A DNA stretch of 17,774 nucleotides from the NCBI GenBank assembly GCA_003452965.1, contig DMMW01000006.1, positions 1-17,774 on the forward strand. Direction: 5' to 3'. The translations under genes were made by a program, and so were the position numbers. Positions 9,045 to 14,827 of the stretch are shown here, piece by piece (position 1 is the first letter of the stretch; each line of letters opens with the position of its first letter). This DNA is from Elusimicrobiota bacterium (GTDB lineage: Bacteria; Elusimicrobiota; UBA8919). The notes below the pieces were generated by a model. That model saw only the letters and a list, made by a program, of their open reading frames with translations. It made no database searches and was not told the origin of the DNA.

Positions 9045-9165
9045 CCCCGTTAGAGATGCGTTTGTATATATGTATATGCTATTAGAAATAATATTTATAT
9101 TGTATAAAATCTTTTCTATAATACACGGAAGCATTTTTTTAAAACGCTTCCTATCTCTAACGGGG
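9045..9165. repeat. Intergenic inverted-repeat element (CCCCGTTAGAGAT ends)
   Basis: CCCCGTTAGAGAT (9045-9057) and ATCTCTAACGGGG (9153-9165) are perfect 13-bp inverted ends. Within the right half is another hairpin, GGAAGC (9127-9132) with GCTTCC (9146-9151), whose inner bases TTTT/AAAA also pair. The left end begins 1 nt after the stop codon of the hydrolase gene, so the element may also serve as its transcription end. The left arm looks like the right arm with a small deletion. Confidence 0.75.
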
Positions 9166-9206
9166 TAAATGATAGTAGGATTGTTTGATATTGCATGGTG
9201 TGAATC

Positions 9207-10121
9207 ATGAAAAAAACATATTTATTATTTATTTGTTTGATTTTAATATCCAATAAGCAAATTTTTGCCAAAGGTGTCGGAACAACCGGTTGTTCTTTTC
9301 TTAAGATAGATACGGTTGCAAGACCGGTTGGGATGGGTGGCGCTTTTTCAGGAATATCTGACGATGTAAATGCAATACGGTACAATCCTGCCGGATTATC
9401 GCAAATCAACAAGGCAGAAGTAACATTAACACATAATGAATGGATACAGGATATAAAAAATGAGTTTGTAGGATATGCCCAGCCTGTCGGAAAAGATTGG
9501 ACATTGGGTTTAACATTGAATTATTTGTATACCACAGGATTGATAAAAAGAGATATAAATGGTAATACTTTGGATGGAACTTTTGGTGCAAATGATGGTA
9601 TGTCAACTCTTTCTTTCAGTAAAAGATTTAATGATAATATCCATTTAGGAACAAATATGAAAATAGTACGTGAAGTTATTGAAGAAAGAAATGATATTGC
9701 ATATGCTGTTGATTTTGGATTGTTATATAAAATATCCGACTTAAATATTGGGGTTGTAGCTCAAAATATCGGTAGTAAAATTGAGCTTTATCAGGAATCA
9801 TTTTCTCTGCCTCTTTCTTTAAGAATCGGGCTTGGTATTAAATATATTAAAAATGCAATAATAGGAATTGATGCGGCAAAATCTATTGATAATCAAAATG
9901 ATTTTAGAATAGGCGGGGAATACCTATTATTTGATATTTTAGCATTAAGAGCAGGCTATAAATTTAATCAGGATGAAAATACAGGCAAAGGCATTCATGG
10001 CGGGGCCGGTGTGAAATATAAAAATTATCAGGCAGATTTTGCTTTTGTTCCTTACGGCGATTTAGGTAATACATACCGCATTTCGTTAACCTTCCGATTT
10101 GGACATTCTCAAACCAAATAG
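9207..10121 (+). CDS. PorV/PorQ-family outer-membrane beta-barrel protein
   Basis: 304 residues. A signal peptide (MKKTYLLFICLILIS..., cleavage near FAK) is followed by the family hallmark near the N-terminus: FLKIDTVARPVGMGGAFSGISDD, then NAIRYNPAGLS. The rest alternates amphipathic strands (GLTLNYLYTTG, HLGTNMKIV, GGEYLLFDILALRAGYKF) and ends in the strand ISLTFRFGHSQTK, as in FadL-like barrels. In Bacteroidota, PorV is an outer-membrane partner of the type 9 secretion system. The protein encoded immediately upstream carries a FlgD-Ig tail of the kind exported by such systems, so a role in its export or surface anchoring is plausible but inferred. No other secretion-system genes are in the window. 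Confidence 0.85.
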   Translation: MKKTYLLFICLILISNKQIFAKGVGTTGCSFLKIDTVARPVGMGGAFSGISDDVNAIRYNPAGLSQINKAEVTLTHNEWIQDIKNEFVGYAQPVGKDWTLGLTLNYLYTTGLIKRDINGNTLDGTFGANDGMSTLSFSKRFNDNIHLGTNMKIVREVIEERNDIAYAVDFGLLYKISDLNIGVVAQNIGSKIELYQESFSLPLSLRIGLGIKYIKNAIIGIDAAKSIDNQNDFRIGGEYLLFDILALRAGYKFNQDENTGKGIHGGAGVKYKNYQADFAFVPYGDLGNTYRISLTFRFGHSQTK

Positions 10122-10139
10122 AATTGTTCTCAATACTGC

Positions 10140-10168
10140 TTGACAAAAAGTGGCTTCTCTTGTATAAT
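10140..10168 (+). promoter_or_regulatory. Consensus sigma70 promoter of the hydrogenase operon
   Basis: TTGACA at 10140-10145 and TATAAT at 10163-10168 are both perfect consensus hexamers with the optimal 17-nt spacer. Transcription would start near 10175, leaving a leader of about 40 nt before the ATG at 10215. The site lies just after the PorV-like gene and directly in front of the first hydrogenase-operon gene. No operator-like palindrome is seen overlapping it. Confidence 0.85.
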
Positions 10169-10214
10169 CTTATAAAAAATAGAGATTAGTGGTGGAAGGA
10201 AACAGTTTTTAAAT

Positions 10215-11207
10215 ATGGAAATAAAATATATTAATACTAAAAACTGGCAAAATTTTTTACTAAATCAGGTGGAAAAATATGATGTATATTCTTTATTTAT
10301 GCAAGGCGATAAAGATTATCATTATCAAAAATTAAATGCAGAGAATTTAAACGATTCGTTGCTTGGCAGTTATCGTTCAAGCGTTCCCATAAAATCTTTT
10401 TTCTTTCCACCTTCCGAAAAGATTGTTCCGTTTGATACAAAAAAACAAAAAATAATAGTAGGTGTTAAAGCATGTGAAATTGCACATCTTATGACTCTTG
10501 ACAATATGTTCTTGGGTGGTGAATATACGGATCCGGTATATGAAGCATCAAGAAAAAATACTATATTAATATCAGCAGACTGCACGTCGGCTAAATATTG
10601 TTGCTTCTGTTCAAAAATAGAAGGTTTTCCTTATCCGACATTTGGTTTTGACATAAATTTACGAACTGTAAAAAACGGCTATGTCGTAGAAACTTTGACT
10701 GAAAAAGGTAATGATTTAATTAAAAATAATAGTAATTTGTTCCAAATTTCAATTCAGGATTATGTTAAGGAATCTGAAGAAAAGAGAAAGCAAATGTTCG
10801 AATTAGTTCTTGAAAATAATAAAGATTATAAATTTGCAAAAAAACTTAACGAAGCCGTAAAACCGTTTAAAATGGATTTATGGAAAGAAATTGCAAAAGA
10901 ATGCGTTGAATGCGGTGGTTGCAGGTTTATTTGTTCTACATGCTATTGTTTTCTTATTAGTGAATTGAAAGATTTTGAAAAAAACAGAATTTGGGATACC
11001 TGTCAGTTTAAGGGCTATTCAAGGGTTGCAGGTGGCGGGAATCCGCGACATACCAAACATTCAAGATACAGGAATTTTTATTCATGTAAGATAAATTATA
11101 GATACGAAAATTTTGGTTTTTATGCATGTACTGGGTGCGGCAGGTGTATAGACGTGTGTCCTGCCGAAATTGATATAAGAAAAGTATTAACTTTATTGAG
11201 TGAATAG
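10215..11207 (+). CDS. hydB: HydB/AsrA-like iron-sulfur subunit (sulfhydrogenase beta type)
   Basis: 330 residues, cytoplasmic, intact. The N-terminal half has the family signature GVKACEIAHLMTLDNMF with DPVYEASRKNTILIS. The C-terminal half carries two cysteine sets: C230-x2-C233-x2-C236-x3-C240, followed by STCYC, and C305-x2-C308-x2-C311-x3-C315-P, expected to hold two [4Fe-4S] clusters. Between them is the conserved WDTCQF...AGGGNPR block. In Pyrococcus sulfhydrogenase, HydB passes electrons between the HydG flavoprotein and the hydrogenase; AsrA does the same in anaerobic sulfite reductase. Here it is first in an operon with a HydG-like gene and a group 4 hydrogenase. A purine-rich GGAAGGA lies about 13 nt before the start. 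AsrA is ruled down because no asrC is present. Confidence 0.85.
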   Translation: MEIKYINTKNWQNFLLNQVEKYDVYSLFMQGDKDYHYQKLNAENLNDSLLGSYRSSVPIKSFFFPPSEKIVPFDTKKQKIIVGVKACEIAHLMTLDNMFLGGEYTDPVYEASRKNTILISADCTSAKYCCFCSKIEGFPYPTFGFDINLRTVKNGYVVETLTEKGNDLIKNNSNLFQISIQDYVKESEEKRKQMFELVLENNKDYKFAKKLNEAVKPFKMDLWKEIAKECVECGGCRFICSTCYCFLISELKDFEKNRIWDTCQFKGYSRVAGGGNPRHTKHSRYRNFYSCKINYRYENFGFYACTGCGRCIDVCPAEIDIRKVLTLLSE

Positions 11208-11242
11208 TATTGAAAAAGACATCAACGCTCATGATTATTTAC

Positions 11243-11323
11243 CCGCCAACGGCTCCTTGTCCGACAACGGTTCCTTGTCCGCCAACGGTTCAGTGGCGGA
11301 AGTGGCGGAAGTAGCGGAAGTGT
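11243..11323. repeat. 18-bp and 9-bp tandem repeats
   Basis: Three 18-bp units of the form CCGCCAACGGYTCCTTGT start at 11243, 11261 and 11279 (the third diverges at its end). Three 9-bp units CGGAAGTGG/CGGAAGTAG/CGGAAGTGT follow at 11297-11323. The junction forms a perfect hairpin, TCCGCCA (11278-11284) with TGGCGGA (11294-11300). The patch is far more GC-rich than the flanking genes and lies in the gap between hydB-like and hydG-like genes, where folded RNA could affect their relative expression. Confidence 0.85.
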
Positions 11324-11327
11324 CGGG

Positions 11328-11386
11328 CACAGATTTTAAAAGACGATTACGGTGATTTAACAATTAGCCCTAATCTGTGCAAGCGT
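11328..11386. repeat. CACAGATT...AATCTGTG inverted repeat
   Basis: CACAGATT (11328-11335) and AATCTGTG (11372-11379) are perfect inverted copies about 36 nt apart. The right end continues as TAATCTGTGCAAGCGT (11371-11386), and exactly this 16-mer recurs at 12985-13000. A related element with the same CACAGATT start is at 12787. It ends 11 nt before the ATG of the next gene, so a hairpin here would sit over the translation-start region. Confidence 0.7.
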
Positions 11387-11397
11387 AGTTTAAAAAA

Positions 11398-12216
11398 ATG
11401 ACAAATATCTATCAATCGTTTAAGTCTGAAATTATTAAAATTACCGACGAAAGTTCTAATATCAAAACATTTACACTTAAACCTTCCGAAAAATTTTCGT
11501 TTAAAACAGGTCAATTTATTGAGTTTTCACTTAATGGTATAGGGGAAGCTCCGGTTACACCATCATCATCGCCTTTTGAAACTGATACAATAGATATTAC
11601 AATAATGAAAGTTGGATATGTAACTGAAAAGATACATCAGTTAAAAAGCGGCGATACTGTGGGTATACGAGGACCGTATGGAAAGGGGTACCCTTTGGAA
11701 AATATGTTTGATAAAGAAATACTGATTCTCGGGGGTGGTGTGGGTATGGCGCCTCTTCGCTCATTATTGTTAACGCTTATACATCAGATGGACAGATTTA
11801 AAAGAATTATTCTTTGTTATGGAGCAAAAAGTCCTGAAGATATTATATATAAATCACAATTTGAAGAATGGAAAAAAGTTAAAAACTTAGAAGTATTAAG
11901 GAGTGTTGATAAATGTCAATCCGGCAAGTGGGGGGGGGATATTGGGGTGGTAACCTGCCTATTAGATAAAGTAAATATTAACTTAAAAAATACAATTTCA
12001 ATCGTATGTGGACCTCCGATAATGATGAAGTTTGGTACAAGAAAACTCCTTGAAATAGGTTTTGCACCGGAACAAATTTATCTTTCTATGGAAAAAAACA
12101 TGTCCTGTGGTTTAGGTAAATGCGGGCATTGTCAAATAGGACCTTATTTTGTTTGTAAAGATGGTCCAGTTTTTACATATGAACAGATAAAGGACTACGA
12201 GGAACTTTGGGACTAA
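11398..12216 (+). CDS. hydG: HydG/AsrB-like FAD/NAD(P)-binding reductase with a 2Fe-2S site (sulfhydrogenase gamma type)
   Basis: 272 residues, cytoplasmic. It has the ferredoxin-NADP+ reductase fold: an N-terminal FAD-binding barrel with EAPVTPSSSP (the HydG/PyrK-type form of the flavin motif) and a nucleotide-binding motif GGGVGMAPLR at 112-121, with CGPP near 205. The C-terminus has the 2Fe-2S pattern C237-x4-C242-x2-C245-x7-C253 (from CGLGKCGHC to VCKDG). The family moves electrons between NAD(P)H and an FeS partner, here most likely the HydB-like protein encoded 190 nt upstream. The start ATG lacks a clear Shine-Dalgarno site. PyrK or AsrB are related alternatives, but context favours a hydrogenase-linked diaphorase. 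The cofactor choice, NADH or NADPH, cannot be read from the motif. Confidence 0.88.
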   Translation: MTNIYQSFKSEIIKITDESSNIKTFTLKPSEKFSFKTGQFIEFSLNGIGEAPVTPSSSPFETDTIDITIMKVGYVTEKIHQLKSGDTVGIRGPYGKGYPLENMFDKEILILGGGVGMAPLRSLLLTLIHQMDRFKRIILCYGAKSPEDIIYKSQFEEWKKVKNLEVLRSVDKCQSGKWGGDIGVVTCLLDKVNINLKNTISIVCGPPIMMKFGTRKLLEIGFAPEQIYLSMEKNMSCGLGKCGHCQIGPYFVCKDGPVFTYEQIKDYEELWD

Positions 12217-12232
12217 TAAAACAGTGTGGTTG

Positions 12233-12256
12233 TGCAATAGTGCGATAGTGGGATAG
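12233..12256. repeat. Three 8-bp tandem units (TGCGATAG type)
   Basis: TGCAATAG, TGCGATAG and TGGGATAG follow each other without gaps. The same unit occurs near the start of the window (34-53 and 97-112). It fills part of the short gap between the hydG-like gene and the polyferredoxin gene. Confidence 0.75.
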
Positions 12257-12276
12257 AATGAAGGCAGGTAAAAGGC

Positions 12277-12771
12277 GTGAGTAAGAAAATATTAATTGAT
12301 TTAGAGAAATATTATAAAATAAAAGATTTTAAAGCGGATTGCAGCTATTATTACCATCAGGGAACTGCGTTGGCTGCCCCGAAAAATTGGGGCGTAGAAA
12401 AGCTTTTGGCAAAAGCATCTCAATATATCGTATGTCGCCAGTGCAAACGTGCAGATTGTATAATTTCATGTCCTTGGGAAGCGTTAGGATTTAATGATAA
12501 AGGTATACTGGAAAGATATTCAATGAGATGCACATCCTGCAAGACATGTTCAACTGCTTGTCCGTTTGGCACTATTTACTTAGATATTTTACCTTACAAA
12601 ACATCTCAGTGTGATTATTGTATCGGTAGAAGTAACGGTGAGCCTCCTTTATGTGTTAATACTGATAAAGAAAAAATATTGCAATGGGTGGACATGGAAG
12701 CCGATGAATCTAAAAATATACATAAAATATCGGATTATCTTCTCGTAGTGTCGCCCAAATGGAAAAAGTAA
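12277..12771 (+). CDS. Polyferredoxin, HycB/CooF-type electron-transfer subunit of the hydrogenase
   Basis: 164 residues. Cysteine sets: C53-x2-C56-x4-C61-x3-C65-P, C85-x2-C88-x2-C91-x3-C95-P, and C112-x2-C115-x10-C126, plus C22. This supports at least two and probably three [4Fe-4S] clusters in a HycB/CooF/DmsB-type arrangement. It would relay electrons between the HydBG module (or soluble ferredoxin) and the hydrogenase small subunit. The start is GTG at 12277, with AGGT about 7 nt upstream; there is no in-frame ATG before the first cluster motif. It lies between the diaphorase genes and the membrane and catalytic genes, in the place where Ech operons instead end with an NuoI-like EchF. Confidence 0.85.
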   Translation: MSKKILIDLEKYYKIKDFKADCSYYYHQGTALAAPKNWGVEKLLAKASQYIVCRQCKRADCIISCPWEALGFNDKGILERYSMRCTSCKTCSTACPFGTIYLDILPYKTSQCDYCIGRSNGEPPLCVNTDKEKILQWVDMEADESKNIHKISDYLLVVSPKWKK

Positions 12772-12786
12772 CGCATTGCTGCGTTT

Positions 12787-12847
12787 GATTACACAGATTC
12801 TTAAAGACGATTAAATAAATTTTAGACTATCCTGAATTTGTGTAATC
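12787..12847. repeat. GATTACACAGATTC inverted repeat
   Basis: GATTACACAGATTC (12787-12800) and GAATTTGTGTAATC (12834-12847) are inverted copies matching at 13 of 14 positions, with a G-T pair at the other, around a 33-nt loop. The left arm plus the following AAAGACGATTA resembles 11328-11349, so it belongs to the same dispersed family. It starts 15 nt after the polyferredoxin stop and could form a stem in the operon mRNA. Confidence 0.7.
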
Positions 12848-12870
12848 TTGTCTTACAGATTGTGTCATAA

Positions 12871-12946
12871 TTCCAAAATTGTAGCTGCAGAGCGATAGCT
12901 CTGCTAAAATATGGCAAAGCTCACGCTTTGCTGCTACAAAATGGAA
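12871..12946. repeat. 76-bp double-hairpin element (GTAGCTGC / GCTGCTAC)
   Basis: The outer ends pair (TTCCAAAATTGTAGC with GCTACAAAATGGAA, one bulge). Each half also contains its own stem: GCAGAGC-GATA-GCTCTGC in the left half and GGCAAAGC-TCAC-GCTTTGC in the right. The two halves are diverged inverted copies of one another, so the element can fold as one long stem or as two small ones. This layout is typical of REP/BIME-like or MITE-like repeats. No terminator T-run follows. Confidence 0.75.
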
Positions 12947-12962
12947 AACGAAATACGTTCAT

Positions 12963-13000
12963 TAACAATTGCGATACAGTCTGTTAATCTGTGCAAGCGT
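12963..13000. repeat. Solo right end of the CACAGATT-family repeat
   Basis: TAATCTGTGCAAGCGT at 12985-13000 is identical to 11371-11386, and TTAACAATT precedes both copies. It ends 5 nt before the ATG of the membrane-subunit gene. It supplies an in-frame GTG (12991) that can be mistaken for that gene's start. Confidence 0.6.
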
Positions 13001-13005
13001 TTTAT

Positions 13006-13917
13006 ATGAAGTTATTGTTTGAATTTATTATATTTCCGGGATTTATATTTACAGCTATTTTAGGTATGCTGGTTTCTTGGATTGATAGAAAAGTTACTGC
13101 AAGAATACAATGGCGGCAGGGTCCTCCTTTGCTTCAGCCGTATTATGATTTAGAAAAACTACTAATCAAAGAGACCATTATTCCCGAAAATGCAAACGCT
13201 CTTATTTTTCTTATATCGCCGCTTATTGCAATAATATCCACTACAATAGTATCTTTAATTATTTGGAAAACCATTTTCAATCCTCAGTCACTTTTTATCG
13301 GCGATTTAATAGTTGTAATATATCTACTCGCATTAACACCAATTGCGGTTATATTAGGTGCAAGTGCATCCGGAAATCCGATAGCGTCATTAGCTGCATC
13401 GCGCGAGATGAAACTTTTTATGTCTTATGAACTTCCTTTTATTTTTTCTATTTTAGTTCCAGTAATAAAAGCTCATTCAATAAAATTAGGGGAAATAATT
13501 ATATATCAACAATCAACGGGAATGATTTTTAATTCGATTTCAGGTATTTTGGCGTCGGCTATATTCTTAATTACTATTCATGCAAAACTTGGGCTTGTTC
13601 CTTTTGATATTGCAGAAGCAGAAACTGAATTAGCCGGAGGCGTATTTATAGAGTATTCAGGAACACCACTTGCATTACATAAATTAAATAGAATTATGCT
13701 TTTATTCGTGGTACCTGTATTTGCCGTAATTCTTTTTTTAGGCGGGATGCATCCATTTTATACTGGAATCTTAAAATATTTGGTTGTTGTGGTTTTAATT
13801 ATTCTAATCAAAAATACCAATCCACGTTTAAGAATTGATCAAGCAATAAAATTTTTCTGGAGAAGATGCACAATGCTTTCAATATTAGCGATAATATTGG
13901 CGATAAAAGGATTTTAG
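13006..13917 (+). CDS. echB: Membrane subunit of group 4 hydrogenase, NuoH/EchB/HycD-like
   Basis: 303 residues, with about eight hydrophobic segments. Family motifs: the cytoplasmic loop RKVTARIQWRQGPPLLQP followed by YYDLEKLLIKE near residues 25-60 (the hydrogenase-type GPPLLQP), and the acidic loop FDIAEAETELAGGVFIEYSG near 200. In Ech and complex I this subunit anchors the peripheral arm in the membrane and forms the charged channel at the junction. ATG 13006 is taken because it opens directly on the first membrane segment; the upstream GTG 12991 lies in a repeat. No good Shine-Dalgarno site is present, so translation may be weakly initiated or coupled. The next gene follows after 6 nt. 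Confidence 0.9.
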   Translation: MKLLFEFIIFPGFIFTAILGMLVSWIDRKVTARIQWRQGPPLLQPYYDLEKLLIKETIIPENANALIFLISPLIAIISTTIVSLIIWKTIFNPQSLFIGDLIVVIYLLALTPIAVILGASASGNPIASLAASREMKLFMSYELPFIFSILVPVIKAHSIKLGEIIIYQQSTGMIFNSISGILASAIFLITIHAKLGLVPFDIAEAETELAGGVFIEYSGTPLALHKLNRIMLLFVVPVFAVILFLGGMHPFYTGILKYLVVVVLIILIKNTNPRLRIDQAIKFFWRRCTMLSILAIILAIKGF

Positions 13918-13923
13918 AATGTT

Positions 13924-14343
13924 ATGAACATAAAAACTCTTACAAGATCGCTTTGGGCATTTCATGTATGTTGCAGTCCATGTAATAATTGTGATATAGA
14001 AATATTAGATACACTGACTCCAAGATATGATTTGGAAAGGTTCGGAATTCAATTGGTTGGCTCAATTCGTCATGCAGACATTCTTTTGGTATCCGGGGTG
14101 GTAAATAAAAAAAATGTATCGCGATTAAAAAGAATATACGAGCAAGCACCTAAACCGATTCTGGTTGTCGCAATCGGCAACTGTGCATGCTCGGAAATAT
14201 TATTTAGAAATTCATATAATGCCTGCGGTCCTGTAGATAAAATCATACCGGTTGATGCATATGTACCGGGTTGTCCTCCAAAACCGGAAGCAATGATTAT
14301 GGGTATAGTAAAACTAATTAAAACATTGCACGATAAAAAATGA
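13924..14343 (+). CDS. echC: [NiFe] hydrogenase small subunit, group 4 (NuoB/EchC-like)
   Basis: 139 residues, the usual size for this family. It binds the proximal [4Fe-4S] cluster next to the NiFe site. Expected ligands are all present: C20 and C23 in CSPCNNCDIE, C87 in IGNCACSE, and C117 in YVPGCPPKPE. Extra cysteines sit at C16, C17, C89 and C101. There is no signal peptide, as expected for a cytoplasm-facing energy-converting hydrogenase. A purine-rich AAAAGGA lies about 12 nt upstream. The end overlaps the following gene by 4 nt (ATGA), a sign of translational coupling. Confidence 0.93.
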   Translation: MNIKTLTRSLWAFHVCCSPCNNCDIEILDTLTPRYDLERFGIQLVGSIRHADILLVSGVVNKKNVSRLKRIYEQAPKPILVVAIGNCACSEILFRNSYNACGPVDKIIPVDAYVPGCPPKPEAMIMGIVKLIKTLHDKK

Positions 14344-14783
14344 ATAGTATAGAGATTATTAAAGATAAGTTGAGCAATAAAATATTGAAATTTGAAAAAA
14401 AGAATTCAAAAAGATATTATATTGATATTCTTCCAACAGATATAGTTGCTGTAACTGAAATGTTATTGGGTGAACTTGAGTATAGATTCGTTATAGCAAC
14501 AGGAATAGATAGACGTGACGGTATAGAAATTATTTATCATTTCTCAGATGATAAAAATGGTATGGTCGTTTCCATAAGAACTTTGCTTACAAATAAAGAA
14601 AAGCCTGAAATAGATACTATATCTAATATCATTAAAGGTTCGGAATGGATAGAAAGGGAAATGTGGGAGCTTCTTGGAATTAATTTTAAGGGACATCCAA
14701 ATTTGAAACATCTTGTGCTTAATGAAGATTGGCCGGAAGGTGATTATCCATTGAGACAAGGACGCGGGAATGAGACAGGTTAA
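14340..14783 (+). CDS. echD: Hydrogenase 30-kDa-type subunit, NuoC/EchD-like
   Basis: 147 residues. The C-terminal half carries the family signature ERE-x-WELLGINFKGHPNL, followed by NEDWPEGDYPLR, close to the ERE-x-YDLFGI-x-F-x-GHP-x-L and DWPEG-PLR pattern of NuoC/EchD. It is a structural subunit of the peripheral arm that packs on the large subunit and has no metal ligands. It starts by a 4-bp ATGA overlap with the small-subunit gene. It is a separate protein and not fused to the large subunit, which matches Ech/Coo-type organisation more than Hyc/Hyf. Confidence 0.9.
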   Translation: MNSIEIIKDKLSNKILKFEKKNSKRYYIDILPTDIVAVTEMLLGELEYRFVIATGIDRRDGIEIIYHFSDDKNGMVVSIRTLLTNKEKPEIDTISNIIKGSEWIEREMWELLGINFKGHPNLKHLVLNEDWPEGDYPLRQGRGNETG

Positions 14784-14797
14784 AGGTTAAAAGTTAA
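14777..14797. repeat. Three 7-bp tandem units at the echD-like stop
   Basis: AGGTTAA, AGGTTAA and AAGTTAA follow one another and include the TAA stop codon of the preceding gene (14781-14783). This is a small slippage-type repeat; the GG of the units might be read as a weak upstream ribosome site, but it is too far from the ATG at 14828. Confidence 0.6.
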
Positions 14798-14827
14798 AAT
14801 AAGGACAAGTAAGAAAATAGAAAAAAA

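Noticed and set aside
10215..12216. Anaerobic sulfite reductase AsrAB.
   Set aside because: No asrC (siroheme subunit) follows; the genes continue into a polyferredoxin and hydrogenase subunits. The family relation to AsrA/B remains, but the role is more likely hydrogenase-linked.
12991..13005. GTG 12991 as start of the EchB-like subunit.
   Set aside because: It is part of the 16-mer repeat also found at 11371-11386; ATG 13006 opens directly on the membrane segment.
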